Origin: Lachnospiraceae bacterium
Lineage (GTDB): Bacteria; Bacillota; Clostridia; Lachnospirales; Lachnospiraceae
DNA: 64,000 nt
Direction: 5' to 3'
Assembly: GCA_024691305.1 (NCBI GenBank)
Contig: JAILNS010000006.1
Coordinates: 62,001 to 126,000, forward strand
The notes beneath the pieces were generated by a model, which was not told where the DNA came from, made no database searches, and saw only the letters and a list, made by a program, of their open reading frames with translations. The translations under genes and the position numbers were made by a program. Positions within the stretch are counted from its first letter, which is position 1; each line of letters starts with the position of its first letter. Below are positions 34,419 through 44,424 of this stretch, piece after piece.

Positions 34419-36851
34419 ATGAGTTTAAGAAACAGGTTGATCATAATCTTATACATTATAAGTTTTACGGTTTCGTTGTTTATCTTTACCGCAGCCATGA
34501 AGAATGTGACTGTGGATATAGAGTATACGTCGTATTCGGATGCAGTGTACAGCGGAAACAAAGTCTATCTGGCACAGAATGTTGCGGGAAGCGGTAGGCT
34601 TTTCAGAATGGATACGGACGGAGACGTCCTTGATATGTTTTCATCCACCGAAGCCAAAGAAGAACGTATCGAGGCTATCGATGTGACGGGAGAAGGCGTA
34701 TATGCTCTTTTGTCTACCATGCAGTCTGCGGAGGAGGGAAGCGTTTTAGGCTCCGAAACGGGTGTAGCGGTATTTTATCGAATCGTATCCTTAGACCAGT
34801 CACTTAAATTGCAGTACGAAACGGAAACCTTCGTCCTGGGCGATGACATGATAAGCGGGTTCTCGGTAGATGATACCGGAATGTATCTTACCGTGATAGC
34901 CCCCGACGGTTCCTATGCTTCGGTATATGGAATAAGCAAGGGCGAACTCAAGAGGCCCGATTCTCTTTCGGGAAATCAGGTCGCAGTGGAAGGCATACGT
35001 AAGCGCTTAAGCAATGAAGGAAGATTCTTCGTTCAGGCCAGATACTATGACGGAGAATTATATATAAGGTCCGATTCCGAGCCTCCGGCAGGTATTTTCG
35101 GGATAGATGAGACCGCAGTGAATGCGGTATCCCATATGAGACTGTCACCGGGGCAGCTGTTTAAACTTTACGGTAAGTATTTCCTCATCTATATAGCAGC
35201 GCTTCTTATATGGTTCATTTTACTTTACGGGCTCATCAGGATGTTCGAAAACAGAAACCGTATGTTTTATTATGTGGCAATTGCCGAAGCAGTTCTTGCC
35301 ATCATAGTGGGTATCTGCGTATATACTATTGTGAACAGAACATCCGAGGCCAGGACTACGGAGCATTCGAGATTTGCGGTCATATCGCTTATAGGTCTTG
35401 CGGATGAAGCGGGCATCAATGATTATGTGGATTTCAGCGCGGCCGGTTTTTATGATTCCGATACATATCATGGAATAGCCGGATCTCTTTCGGATTTTGT
35501 AAAAAGAGAAGGCAACTCGGATATATTTTATGATGTGCTGGTGGTGCGTTTAAGAGACAGCATAGTCATGGCAAGCGCGAGCGGAAGGAATCTGCAGCAT
35601 ATAACTACGATATTCGGGAATAATCTGGATTCCGTAAGCACTGATATATACAGAGGAAACCGGATATCCTATGAGGAACTGTATGTAGATGATCAAAGCT
35701 GTCGTGCGATAGGAGTGGCGGACGATGATACGGTTCCGGATTATGCACTTCTTGGCATCATCAATAACACGGGCACCGATGCAAACGTATGGGCCGATAA
35801 CACCGGGGCCTTGCTCCTTGCTCTTTTGGCATTTGCCATAGGAAGTCTGCTCATCATCGCAGTGTGGTATCTGCTTAACCGGGATATGATGATCCTTGAT
35901 TCGGCTCTTTCGGATACGGCACTGGGTAAGGAACTTCCCGAGCGACCTGCAGTTATAGGGCGCGATGTCAAGGATATGTGGGATTCCTTATCCGAGATAA
36001 ACAAGAGGGTGGAAGAACTGCAGTACAGCAAACTGCGTATCCTGGAAGCGTACTATCGCTTCGCACCCAAGAACGTTGAAAAGATCCTGCAGAGGGATTC
36101 CATATTGGAAGTAAGGAACGGAGACTCCATAGCCGTAAGAGGCACCGTGGTCACGATAAGTATTATGCCCCGCAAAAATAACGGAGCCAAGAGTTATGAC
36201 CGTGTGGTAAGCAGTATCGGTGAATACCAGAAAAATCATGGTTGTCTGATCGTAGGCAAGTCACCGGATATGAGTTCGGTACAGCTCTTCCTTCAGGATT
36301 ACGAGAAGCAGTCCACAGCATTTTTGTCCGAGATGTTCAGCGTACAGGGACAGGAACACGACGGATATAAGCTTTCCGCATCCTTGTTTTATGACAGATG
36401 CAATTTTGCCGTTGTGGGTAATGAAGACGAGACGATGGCTTTCTTTGATTCGGACCGTAAGAACCTTATCAATGACATAAGCGATATATCCACTAAACTT
36501 GAACTCGGTATCGTTATCAGTGAAGATGTTCGCGAACGTGAACAGATAAACGGTCCCCTTAGATTTATCGGATATATCGGATGCGGCAGTGTTGAAGGCG
36601 GAGTCAGGCTGTATGAGGTGCTCGATGCATATCCTGCACGTATCAGAAGCAGGAAGATCGCCATTCTTGATAAGTTTGAAGAAGCACTTAATGCCTTTTA
36701 TGAAAAGGATTTCTACATTTCGAGGACATTGTTCTCGGATATCCTTAAGGAGATTCCGGATGATGCCCTGGTTAAATGGTATGTGTTTGAGAGTGACAGA
36801 TATCTCAATGAGAACGCAGATGACTCAAGTTTCATGAATCTGCATGTATGA
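34419..36851 (+). CDS. Multi-pass membrane sensor with degenerate class III cyclase-like domain
   Basis: An 810-residue protein. The first helix (6-26) leads to an extracellular beta-rich region with propeller-like repeats (30-245). Helices at about 253-273 and 281-302 enclose a short loop, a second extracellular sensor domain runs to about 460, and a final helix (462-486) leads to a HAMP-like linker and a cytosolic region. Residues about 540-810 follow the class III adenylyl cyclase layout (FAPKNVEKILQ, then VRGTVVTISIMPR) and its typical tail (VRLYEVLDAYPARIRSRK, then a helical TPR-like end). The metal-binding Asp pair expected after the first strand is absent, so it is probably a pseudo-cyclase. 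A link to particle control is inferred from position. Confidence 0.55.
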   Translation: MSLRNRLIIILYIISFTVSLFIFTAAMKNVTVDIEYTSYSDAVYSGNKVYLAQNVAGSGRLFRMDTDGDVLDMFSSTEAKEERIEAIDVTGEGVYALLSTMQSAEEGSVLGSETGVAVFYRIVSLDQSLKLQYETETFVLGDDMISGFSVDDTGMYLTVIAPDGSYASVYGISKGELKRPDSLSGNQVAVEGIRKRLSNEGRFFVQARYYDGELYIRSDSEPPAGIFGIDETAVNAVSHMRLSPGQLFKLYGKYFLIYIAALLIWFILLYGLIRMFENRNRMFYYVAIAEAVLAIIVGICVYTIVNRTSEARTTEHSRFAVISLIGLADEAGINDYVDFSAAGFYDSDTYHGIAGSLSDFVKREGNSDIFYDVLVVRLRDSIVMASASGRNLQHITTIFGNNLDSVSTDIYRGNRISYEELYVDDQSCRAIGVADDDTVPDYALLGIINNTGTDANVWADNTGALLLALLAFAIGSLLIIAVWYLLNRDMMILDSALSDTALGKELPERPAVIGRDVKDMWDSLSEINKRVEELQYSKLRILEAYYRFAPKNVEKILQRDSILEVRNGDSIAVRGTVVTISIMPRKNNGAKSYDRVVSSIGEYQKNHGCLIVGKSPDMSSVQLFLQDYEKQSTAFLSEMFSVQGQEHDGYKLSASLFYDRCNFAVVGNEDETMAFFDSDRKNLINDISDISTKLELGIVISEDVREREQINGPLRFIGYIGCGSVEGGVRLYEVLDAYPARIRSRKIAILDKFEEALNAFYEKDFYISRTLFSDILKEIPDDALVKWYVFESDRYLNENADDSSFMNLHV

Positions 36852-36868
36852 TGTACGGAGCATAGATT

Positions 36869-38104
36869 ATGGGCGGAAATAACCTTCTGAATATATTGAT
36901 TCAGACCGTCAAGGCCAAACTGACCGGTTTTGTGACCAAGTTCCGGATGTATACCAGCTGGAGCTTCATCAAGACCCGTCTGATCATGCGTCTTCGGGAG
37001 TTCTTTACGAACCTCCTGGGATTTAAACCAAGAAATAAGGACGATTATTTCACCGTAGGCAGATGGATGATCTCGAAGAGGCTGCTTTATGCACTGGTCC
37101 TGATCATCGGCGTTGTCAGCTTATGGTATATAAGCACAGAGACTACACTGTTTAAACATTTTGACGAAGACGGAATAAGAACATATAAATACAATTCCTT
37201 AAGGTTAAGGACTGCCGAAGGACATGTGCGGATAAACGGTAAGTCGGGATATCGTGCTTTTGAAGGCAATGTTGAAAAAGGCTATGTGAACGGACAGGGG
37301 ACATTGTACAACCCTCAGGGAAATGTCGTATATACAGGAAACTTCGAACAGAATAAATATGAAGGCGAAGGTATTTTAAACTACGAAGACGGCAGTTTGT
37401 ATTACCAGGGAACCTTCCATGAGAATATGTTTGAAGGAAACGGAACCATGTATCGTGTAAACGGGACCAAAGAATATGTGGGTGCATTTTCACAGGGAAT
37501 GAAAAACGGAGCCGGAACGCTTTATGATGCGGGAGAAAATGAACTGTACAACGGTACATTTTCAAGTGACAACATAGTTTACAGCGAACTTCTCGGCAAG
37601 ACTGCCGAAGAGGTATCAGCCTGTTATAAGGGCCCCAAAGACCTTTATATAACGGATACGGAATCCGTTGTTTATATGAACGGGATAAGCGCCTTGTATC
37701 ACGGAGTCATCGATAATGAAGCTCTTGATAATACCGAGAAGGTAGAAGAAGTATATGTTCTTCATGATTACTTTAATCTTGGCACAGGCGTTTATGATAC
37801 GATCGATGACCTGACAGATGCACTTGGAGAACCTGTCTATGAGGGCTATACCCGCATCGTGCTTCCCGAAGCCATAGCGATCGATACACTGAACAAAAAC
37901 GAGATCGTATTTGAGGATATTAAGGATCTGGAAGTAAGCAATACTTTTTCAGATGTAGCTACGGTTGATTCGTATGACAGCGATTATACGGTATACATCT
38001 ATTCATACCAGAGAGGCGATGTGATCTACTCTTTTGTATGTACCGACAAAGGCGGATATTTTAAGTTTTATTATGTATCTAAGGATGAAGATAATGTGGC
38101 TTGA
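36869..38104 (+). CDS. Membrane-anchored MORN-repeat protein
   Basis: A 411-residue protein with one membrane helix near residues 70-90 (LLYALVLIIGVVSLWYIS). Behind it are about five MORN-type repeats (130-235) with the pattern Y-x-G-x-F...G-x-G-x-x, for example YTGNFEQNKYEGEGILNY and YQGTFHENMFEGNGTMYR. The C-terminal half (240-411) is a mixed alpha/beta extracytoplasmic domain I do not recognise. MORN repeats form flat beta platforms for protein or lipid contacts. It lies between the pseudo-cyclase and TolC-like genes, and its end overlaps the next start by 11 bases. It probably belongs to an envelope subassembly of the contractile locus. Confidence 0.7.
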   Translation: MGGNNLLNILIQTVKAKLTGFVTKFRMYTSWSFIKTRLIMRLREFFTNLLGFKPRNKDDYFTVGRWMISKRLLYALVLIIGVVSLWYISTETTLFKHFDEDGIRTYKYNSLRLRTAEGHVRINGKSGYRAFEGNVEKGYVNGQGTLYNPQGNVVYTGNFEQNKYEGEGILNYEDGSLYYQGTFHENMFEGNGTMYRVNGTKEYVGAFSQGMKNGAGTLYDAGENELYNGTFSSDNIVYSELLGKTAEEVSACYKGPKDLYITDTESVVYMNGISALYHGVIDNEALDNTEKVEEVYVLHDYFNLGTGVYDTIDDLTDALGEPVYEGYTRIVLPEAIAIDTLNKNEIVFEDIKDLEVSNTFSDVATVDSYDSDYTVYIYSYQRGDVIYSFVCTDKGGYFKFYYVSKDEDNVA

Positions 38105-40166
38105 TCGAAGGAAAGACCATAACTTCATATCGGTTTTAAGAAGGACCGCGGCATTTGCGCTTGCATTTTTGATCTTTACGGGTATATTTGACGGTCTGTG
38201 TTTTCCTGTGGAAACTCAGGCGGCAGAAGAAGAAAAAACGCTTACCCTTGCTGCATGCAGACTGCTTGCTATCGAGAATTCGCTTGAATATGAGAATGCA
38301 GAGGACAAGGTTGCATCCAAACAGGCTGCATACGAGAGCGCAGTAAAGGCTATACGCTTAAAGGAAGCAAGCTTGAGACAGTTTCGCTGGTCACCTCTTC
38401 TTAGCTTCAAGTTTCCCACGAGCCCTACTTTTGCGGAAGCTTCCGAGTTCCAGAATAAGCCAACTCAGCTTAAATATGAGATCAAGGTTGCACAGCATGC
38501 GCTTCAGGATAAGACATACGAGATAATAGAGAAGGTCAACAATCTCTATGTGGATATAGTGGTTTTGCAGGAGACAATCGAGTTTAATACGGCCAGAGCG
38601 GAAAAATACCAGGACGGACTTGACAGAAATACGGCCCGCGTAAGGACGGGAGATGCTAATCAGGCGGATGTTGACAAGATCCAGAGTAAGCTTACGGCTA
38701 CAAACAATAAGATAGCATCGGATGAAAGAACTCTTTCGGCCGATCTGCAGAAACTTTCCAAAATGCTTGATATGGATGTGACTACAGGCTATAAGTTTGA
38801 GAAACCTTTTGTGGAAGCAGATATAAACAGGGATATGCTCCAAGAACTTACCGTATATACCGAAGACAGGGATCAGACATATTATGAAGCCTGTGTAAAT
38901 GTAACTACCGCTAAAGCCGAACTGGATGTAAACACAAGTCTTATCAAGAATAAGTATGGCGGTGAGTTCAATACTGTTGGCAGATACGTCAGTTCTGCCG
39001 AAAACGGAGACGATATAAACAAGAAGAGCTTCAAGAATGATTATAAGGCTTTTCTTACCCAGATAGACAGTCACTGGCAGGGCTCTAAGAGGATCCTGTT
39101 TATCAAGATCCCCAGGTTATGGTTTAAGGGTGATATGGATGGTACGCGTTATATAGAGGATGACCCGTATGTTCTATATCAGAATGTTCTTGACTATACC
39201 GGAGCCGTAAATGAGAAGACCGCTGCCAAGGATAACCTCGATCAGAGCGTTACCGATGCTTATAACAACTATGTGTCGGTCAGAAATGCATACGAACAGA
39301 GTGTTAAGGACGTGGAAAAAGCCGAAAAAGAACTTGATGCGGCTTTGGTGTTGAACAGACGCGGCGAGATGACATTTGAAGAATATGATTCACAGATGCA
39401 AAGCTATGAAGAACTTCAGAACAGCCTGATCGATAATATGAAACTGTATACTACTTCACTCTATTCTTTTGACAGACTTACCTGCGGAGGAGTGAGTGCG
39501 TTACTTAGCGGAACGGATGCGGATCTGCATACTGCCGTAGTAGGAGAGAGTTATATAGTTCCCGAAACCGTTGACGGAGCATATTATACCCTGGAACCGA
39601 TAATACAGAATCAGGAGTTTGAACTGAATGTAGTTATTCCGGAAGACTTTGAGGTATCGATCACCGATTATGAATTATGGGTTGACGGACAACAGCTCGG
39701 AGACAGAACGTCAGTTGACAAAAAACTCAGACATATGGCACTGACTACGGAAACCGTAACGGAAGCTGTGATACGTCTTTATGACGGAGATGAATTCGTG
39801 GACGACTGTAAGATAGTTCCTTCCGATGAATACGGCGAACTAACCGTTACCACCGGATATGATATCCAAAAAGACCAGAGTGAGATATTCGGAACCTATA
39901 CCATAGAGAATACCGATACCGATCTTATCCTGATCAAGATAGTTCCCGAAGATAAGAATGTTAAGTCTTTCAAGGTATATGACGAGAACGGAGAAGCACT
40001 CGGCGGCAAAGATCCCGTAAGCATTGAAACGGGCTTAAAGCATCTGCCGATCGTACAGGGATCAATGGATGATCTTACCGTGGAATTGTATGACGAATCC
40101 GGAAACGTGCTGTACAAGGGCAGGTTTGACAGCCTTAACGGCAAGATCAGAAAGCTGGTAGAGTAA
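38094..40166 (+). CDS. Exported TolC/OEP-like coiled-coil protein
   Basis: I place the start at ATG 38094 (MWLDRRKDHNF) with AAGGA 8 bases upstream; longer frames run into the MORN gene. A signal peptide (about 1-45, cleavage near ETQAAEEE) is followed by a TolC/outer-membrane-efflux-like region (50-460). Evidence for this is the opening LTLAACRLLAIENSLEYENA, long paired helices, and the mid-protein DANQADVDKIQSKLTATNNKIA block. The C-terminus (480-690) has beta-rich repeats, in which ITDYELWVDGQQLG and VKSFKVYDENGEALG are related. TolC homologues are expected in diderms; in an apparent monoderm it may form a cell-wall conduit or scaffold. The next gene follows after 2 bases. Confidence 0.6.
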   Translation: MWLDRRKDHNFISVLRRTAAFALAFLIFTGIFDGLCFPVETQAAEEEKTLTLAACRLLAIENSLEYENAEDKVASKQAAYESAVKAIRLKEASLRQFRWSPLLSFKFPTSPTFAEASEFQNKPTQLKYEIKVAQHALQDKTYEIIEKVNNLYVDIVVLQETIEFNTARAEKYQDGLDRNTARVRTGDANQADVDKIQSKLTATNNKIASDERTLSADLQKLSKMLDMDVTTGYKFEKPFVEADINRDMLQELTVYTEDRDQTYYEACVNVTTAKAELDVNTSLIKNKYGGEFNTVGRYVSSAENGDDINKKSFKNDYKAFLTQIDSHWQGSKRILFIKIPRLWFKGDMDGTRYIEDDPYVLYQNVLDYTGAVNEKTAAKDNLDQSVTDAYNNYVSVRNAYEQSVKDVEKAEKELDAALVLNRRGEMTFEEYDSQMQSYEELQNSLIDNMKLYTTSLYSFDRLTCGGVSALLSGTDADLHTAVVGESYIVPETVDGAYYTLEPIIQNQEFELNVVIPEDFEVSITDYELWVDGQQLGDRTSVDKKLRHMALTTETVTEAVIRLYDGDEFVDDCKIVPSDEYGELTVTTGYDIQKDQSEIFGTYTIENTDTDLILIKIVPEDKNVKSFKVYDENGEALGGKDPVSIETGLKHLPIVQGSMDDLTVELYDESGNVLYKGRFDSLNGKIRKLVE

Positions 40167-40168
40167 AT

Positions 40169-42892
40169 ATGAAGAAGATGTCCAAAAAGATAATCAGAAT
40201 AATATGCATGATGACGGCTGCAATCATATTGACCACATCATTAGGTGAAATGGCCGTCAAGCCCATAGTCGCAGAGGCAGTGATCGATGAGAATCTGGCT
40301 GTTTTGTACCGTGACTTCAAGTCCAAGATCAGTGACCAGACATCCCTGGTGTTCATCGGTACATATATCGTTCATAAAGACGCACTGACCGATGAGATAT
40401 ACGAAAGGGCCAAAGCCAGTAAATCGGATTCGGGACAGGATGTATATTATTATAAATCCGAACTTAGCGGTGAACCCAATGTTGCACAGTGGTATGACGT
40501 CAATAACATCGATAACGGCGTACTGGGTATATCCTTGCAGGGAACTCCGGTTGACGAAAGCATATTGGATCCTCTCTATGTAACATATTATGCAGGGGAT
40601 GACGGAATACTCAGATATGCCAAAAGCATGACACCGGTCAATGTTTTTGACATACCCGATCCATATGATCTGTCTAAACTACCGGAACTACAGGCAGTTT
40701 GGATGATGTATACTAAATCAGAATCCGCCGAGAGCATTACTCAGGAAGATTTTCTGAAAAACAGGAACTCGAACACTACGGGAAATATAAGGTCGGATGT
40801 ATATCTTTACCAGTTTTTGAGCACCTTTTTCTCTCTAGATCTTCAGGATGATAAGACCAGAGAACTGGATCAGCAGTTAGTACGACTTAATTCTCTGTAT
40901 ATCGATCTTAAGGCTGCCGGTGATAAAGAAGAACAGGCTGCTGCTGTGTATGATCTTATGGCACAGATCGATGCTCAAAGAAGAATGCTTGTTTATGAAA
41001 GACTTTCCGAGGCGGATACCAACGTACTGAATGTTTTGTACACTTTATGTTCGGGCAGTTATTATACGCCTTACGGTAATTTTAAAGATTCATCCAGTGA
41101 GACCGGCACCTCCGATAATCCGGATTATATAACCGAATTACAGGATTCAGCCCAGCATGATTTTACGGCAAGTAATTCGATTGCGTCTGCCTTGATCAGA
41201 CAATGGCTTGTAAGGCTCGGACTGTTAAACAATTCCGAGGACTGGTGGACGGCGCTTGATAATTATGTACAAAGCGAGAAAGAACGTAAGAAGAAGGAAA
41301 ATTCAGAGAATGAGGATTATGTAGCCGATGCGTCTCAGTCTTCAGAGGCATTCGCTGTCGATAATGATATCCTTACGGCTATAGGAAATGCCATGTCTGA
41401 ATGCGGCAAAAGTTATACGACTTACTCGTCCAAAAGTCTTACCGATAATACAAGCGTGCTCGGACATGCAAGATATGACTACAGCAACGGGGTTATTGAA
41501 AACCTGGCAGCAGGCCCTGTAGATTACCTTACCTATGTTATCAATATCAGTGCCGGTAAGCCCAAGGACAAACCGGGTGAATTTGCTCTACTTAGTGATT
41601 ATCTCCTGGGACTTGGAAATGACGCATATTACAATGCCCTTATGAGCGGTCCGAGTGATGAATACTTATCGCTTAGTGATGAGAATTCAAAGAAAGCGGC
41701 ATTGGATACTCAGTTTACGGAACTTGAGACCAAAAGAGATGAATTACAGTTCCTGATAAAATCGACAAATGATCGAAATGTTGATCCCGAAGTTGCACTG
41801 GCGGATGTTCAGAGCAGACTTACAACTGCCGAGCAGAAGCTTAAATCCATTCCAACCAGTGCTTTTGCTACTGATGCAACAAGATCACTTGAAGCACATA
41901 TTGTATGGTTAAAAGGTGAAGCGGAAAGGATCACAGAGGAGAATAAGAGTCTTCTGTCGGTCGGGGACAAATTAGCTGCCCGTAAGGCAGAACTTCAGAC
42001 AAAACGCGACGGATGTCTGGATACTAATGACCTTGCAGGAGCCAAGAAATATGATGCAATGATAGCGGCAGTCGATCAGGATATCGCGGCCGCAGGAGGT
42101 TCCGGTTCGGGCAGTATGGCAGACAAACTTATCGACAAGGCAATGGACAAACTTGCAGATAATGCCAATGCCGATCTTTCGGGCACAGCACAGGCACTTG
42201 CGGCAATGGGAGAGACCGATAAACTCGAGGCTCTTAAAGAAAAAGCAATAAAGAGCGGCGCCGGTGCAAATACCCTGAGCGGAATACAGGATGCTATTAA
42301 CTCAACAAAGAGCGAAGGAATGAGTGAAGATGAACTCTTAAGCCTTCTTGAAAATCTGTTCGGAAAGAGCATAGACGAGATGAGCGACAGCGAACTTGCC
42401 ATAGCGACCGCTTCATCATCACGTGTTGCGAGAATGGGGCTTACACCTGCTGAGAAACTTACCGCTACACTGCTTGGCAGACTTGTGTCTACAGGAAATA
42501 AGTACATCTATTCACAATACAGCGGCGACAGCGTAAACAATTATGTATCTCTGTTTACGATATCAAATGCTACTCCTTTCAGGTACTACTACGATGAGAC
42601 CAATTCAATGGCTACTATGACCAAGGGAACTAAGCAGATATACATATTTGAACGCGGCAGTAATTTAATGTATAAAGGCAGCGTCATGGCCAAACCTGAA
42701 GAAATGGGGAAAAATGCAGTATTTTCGAAGGAAATGTATATCAGCGAAGCAGATGCTGACAGTTATTTTGAGTGCACTTCGGAGTATGTATATGATTCCC
42801 AAAAAGCCATATGTTTAACCGCTACAATGCTTGAATCCGTGAAGGATTTCTCAACACAGCTGGCTGATGCGATCAAGGCTGCATCCGAATAA
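40169..42892 (+). CDS. Secreted 907-aa protein of unknown function
   Basis: The N-terminus KKMSKKIIRIICMMTAAIIL is a clear signal peptide, with cleavage probably near residues 30-36. The remainder is hydrophilic with acidic helical segments; about 515-640 is a coiled coil (TAEQKLKS through LAARKAELQTKRDG) followed by a Gly/Ser hinge GGSGSGS. The C-terminal 150 residues look globular (YYDETNSMATMTKGTKQIYIF). There is no LPXTG motif, SLH domain or membrane tail. It is coupled to the TolC-like gene (2-base gap), so an exported pair is likely. I do not recognise the family. It ends before the core structural genes, after which the operon continues across a 40-base gap. Confidence 0.55.
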   Translation: MKKMSKKIIRIICMMTAAIILTTSLGEMAVKPIVAEAVIDENLAVLYRDFKSKISDQTSLVFIGTYIVHKDALTDEIYERAKASKSDSGQDVYYYKSELSGEPNVAQWYDVNNIDNGVLGISLQGTPVDESILDPLYVTYYAGDDGILRYAKSMTPVNVFDIPDPYDLSKLPELQAVWMMYTKSESAESITQEDFLKNRNSNTTGNIRSDVYLYQFLSTFFSLDLQDDKTRELDQQLVRLNSLYIDLKAAGDKEEQAAAVYDLMAQIDAQRRMLVYERLSEADTNVLNVLYTLCSGSYYTPYGNFKDSSSETGTSDNPDYITELQDSAQHDFTASNSIASALIRQWLVRLGLLNNSEDWWTALDNYVQSEKERKKKENSENEDYVADASQSSEAFAVDNDILTAIGNAMSECGKSYTTYSSKSLTDNTSVLGHARYDYSNGVIENLAAGPVDYLTYVINISAGKPKDKPGEFALLSDYLLGLGNDAYYNALMSGPSDEYLSLSDENSKKAALDTQFTELETKRDELQFLIKSTNDRNVDPEVALADVQSRLTTAEQKLKSIPTSAFATDATRSLEAHIVWLKGEAERITEENKSLLSVGDKLAARKAELQTKRDGCLDTNDLAGAKKYDAMIAAVDQDIAAAGGSGSGSMADKLIDKAMDKLADNANADLSGTAQALAAMGETDKLEALKEKAIKSGAGANTLSGIQDAINSTKSEGMSEDELLSLLENLFGKSIDEMSDSELAIATASSSRVARMGLTPAEKLTATLLGRLVSTGNKYIYSQYSGDSVNNYVSLFTISNATPFRYYYDETNSMATMTKGTKQIYIFERGSNLMYKGSVMAKPEEMGKNAVFSKEMYISEADADSYFECTSEYVYDSQKAICLTATMLESVKDFSTQLADAIKAASE

Positions 42893-42932
42893 ACCTTAAC
42901 GTAACCTTAAAAAAGGAGAAATTTTAAAAAAA

Positions 42933-43523
42933 ATGGCAGATTATCCGATCATTTCCGATGTTAGTGCGTATATTATTAAGACACTGAGAGAAAAGATGTG
43001 TCCTGAGCCTATACCTTCGGCTAACAATATAGAGATATCGTCACCGCTTTCACAGGATGTCGATTATATCGTAGGGCTGTATCTGTATGATATCAGAGAG
43101 GATGTAGAAGTTACCGGTCCCAGATACATACAGCAGGGAAGGGCACAGATATCCAAACCGCCAAGACCGTATGCTCTTTATTATATGGTCTTTATAAACG
43201 GATCCGGCCAGATGGGCCTTAAAGATCCGGATATACAGAAGATCATTGGGCGTATAGCGCAGATAGTGAACGATAACAGTTCCGTCAGGCCCAATGAACT
43301 CCAAAGTTGGCTCGACACGCAGGAGCCTCCGATAGTACTGTCTCAAGCGAAGATAAGTCTGGAGGAAAAAGTGCGGGTATGGCAGGCGATCAACAAGCCT
43401 TATCAGATCAGCCTGTTCTATAGGGCGGCACCCGTATACCTGTCAAGCGGAGAGATCATCTCCACGCCTCGTATCACCGATGCCAGCTTTGAGATTGCAG
43501 TTACAGGTGAAGAAAGGGGGTAA
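42933..43523 (+). CDS. eCIS cap/terminator protein, DUF4255 (Afp16/Pvc16-like)
   Basis: A 196-residue DUF4255 homologue. The family terminates the sheath and tube of extracellular contractile injection systems at the end away from the baseplate. Typical features are the opening ISDVSAYIIKTLREKM, the ISSPLSQDVDYIVGLYLYDI strand block, the RPYALYYMVFIN segment and the LSQAKISLEEKVRVWQAI block. The ribosome site GGAG lies 14 bases before the ATG, an unusually long AT-rich spacer that may limit synthesis of this low-copy part. It opens the core structural operon. Confidence 0.85.
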   Translation: MADYPIISDVSAYIIKTLREKMCPEPIPSANNIEISSPLSQDVDYIVGLYLYDIREDVEVTGPRYIQQGRAQISKPPRPYALYYMVFINGSGQMGLKDPDIQKIIGRIAQIVNDNSSVRPNELQSWLDTQEPPIVLSQAKISLEEKVRVWQAINKPYQISLFYRAAPVYLSSGEIISTPRITDASFEIAVTGEERG

Positions 43524-43532
43524 GAAGAATAA

Positions 43533-44402
43533 GTGTCAGTAGTGATCAAAGCGCGTCTGTTACTGGCGATCCGTCTGATCGATACAACGACAGGCAGAGA
43601 GATTGAAGAATCGGATGTTCATTTTGGCACAAAAGACGAAGAACTGAAGCCCATGAATAAGGGCGAAGGCTTCTGGGTATTCACAGGTGATAACAGGGAA
43701 GATTTTTCTATGTACATCAAAGCCCGCGGATACGATGATGCCGATCTTGATGTCAGATTCGATACGCTTGATCCGAAACTCCCCATGTGCGATGTATTCC
43801 TGATGCCGTCAGAGAAGAATCGCGTCGGAGGAACAGTGGCTAAGATCCACGGAACCCTTTCAAACCTAAAGTCCATCGAGGCCGTAGCAGTTGAACGGCC
43901 GATCTGCTTCTACCATGAGATGAGCGAGAAAAAAGGTGTCGTAAAGCTCAGTCTCTTACCCAAGGCACCGGGTGGCAGGGTAGTGATCGAAAATATGCGC
44001 TATGCGCTTATGTACGAAGATGGCACGCGCTATGAGGCGTTTGAAGTAACAGATTCTTCAAACCCTTCGGCAGTTGTTCTGAAAGATCCGCTGCTTGGTG
44101 AACACAAAGCGAATGAAAAGGTATTCCGTATCATATACGGAAGGGCAGGCCCCAAAGGTGCTTTCTCTCTCAAGGTGAGAGATGACAGTGACCATTTACC
44201 GCATCTCATCCATTTTGTCGCAGGCAAGTATGAGTACTTCAGGCCGATAGATTTTCATCTTGAGACCGGAGAGATCGATCTTTTGGAAGGCGCACTAAAG
44301 GTTAAACTTCCCGAACCGGTAAAACCTCCGGAAGTTACAGAAACTTCAGGAGAAGCAGGCACTTTGGGAGAAGCAAAACCTTTAGAACAGACAAAGCCTT
44401 AA
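43533..44402 (+). CDS. Conserved-position structural protein of unknown role, 289 aa
   Basis: A GTG start 7 bases after the cap gene's stop, with AAGGGGG upstream. Two beta-rich domains are visible. Residues 5-95 resemble a carboxypeptidase-regulatory-like or Ig-like fold (RLIDTTTGREIEESDVHF through SMYIKARGYDD); about 115-250 is a second domain (GGRVVIENMRYALMYEDGTRYE). The C-terminal 35 residues are Pro/Glu/Thr-rich and probably disordered. It lies between the DUF4255 cap and PAAR-like tip genes. No family assigned. It may decorate the particle or contact cargo; this is a guess from position. Confidence 0.55.
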   Translation: MSVVIKARLLLAIRLIDTTTGREIEESDVHFGTKDEELKPMNKGEGFWVFTGDNREDFSMYIKARGYDDADLDVRFDTLDPKLPMCDVFLMPSEKNRVGGTVAKIHGTLSNLKSIEAVAVERPICFYHEMSEKKGVVKLSLLPKAPGGRVVIENMRYALMYEDGTRYEAFEVTDSSNPSAVVLKDPLLGEHKANEKVFRIIYGRAGPKGAFSLKVRDDSDHLPHLIHFVAGKYEYFRPIDFHLETGEIDLLEGALKVKLPEPVKPPEVTETSGEAGTLGEAKPLEQTKP

Positions 44403-44424
44403 AATTGAAAGGAAACGACGAAAC

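Noticed and set aside
38034..38093. Longer N-terminus for the TolC-like protein starting at 38034
   Set aside because: It lies inside the MORN gene, lacks a ribosome site and would bury the signal peptide; ATG 38094 has AAGGA at good spacing.
42893..42932. CCTTAAAAAAGG near 42904-42915 as a terminator or operator
   Set aside because: The stem is only four base pairs and overlaps the ribosome binding site of the cap gene, so it is most likely ordinary leader sequence.
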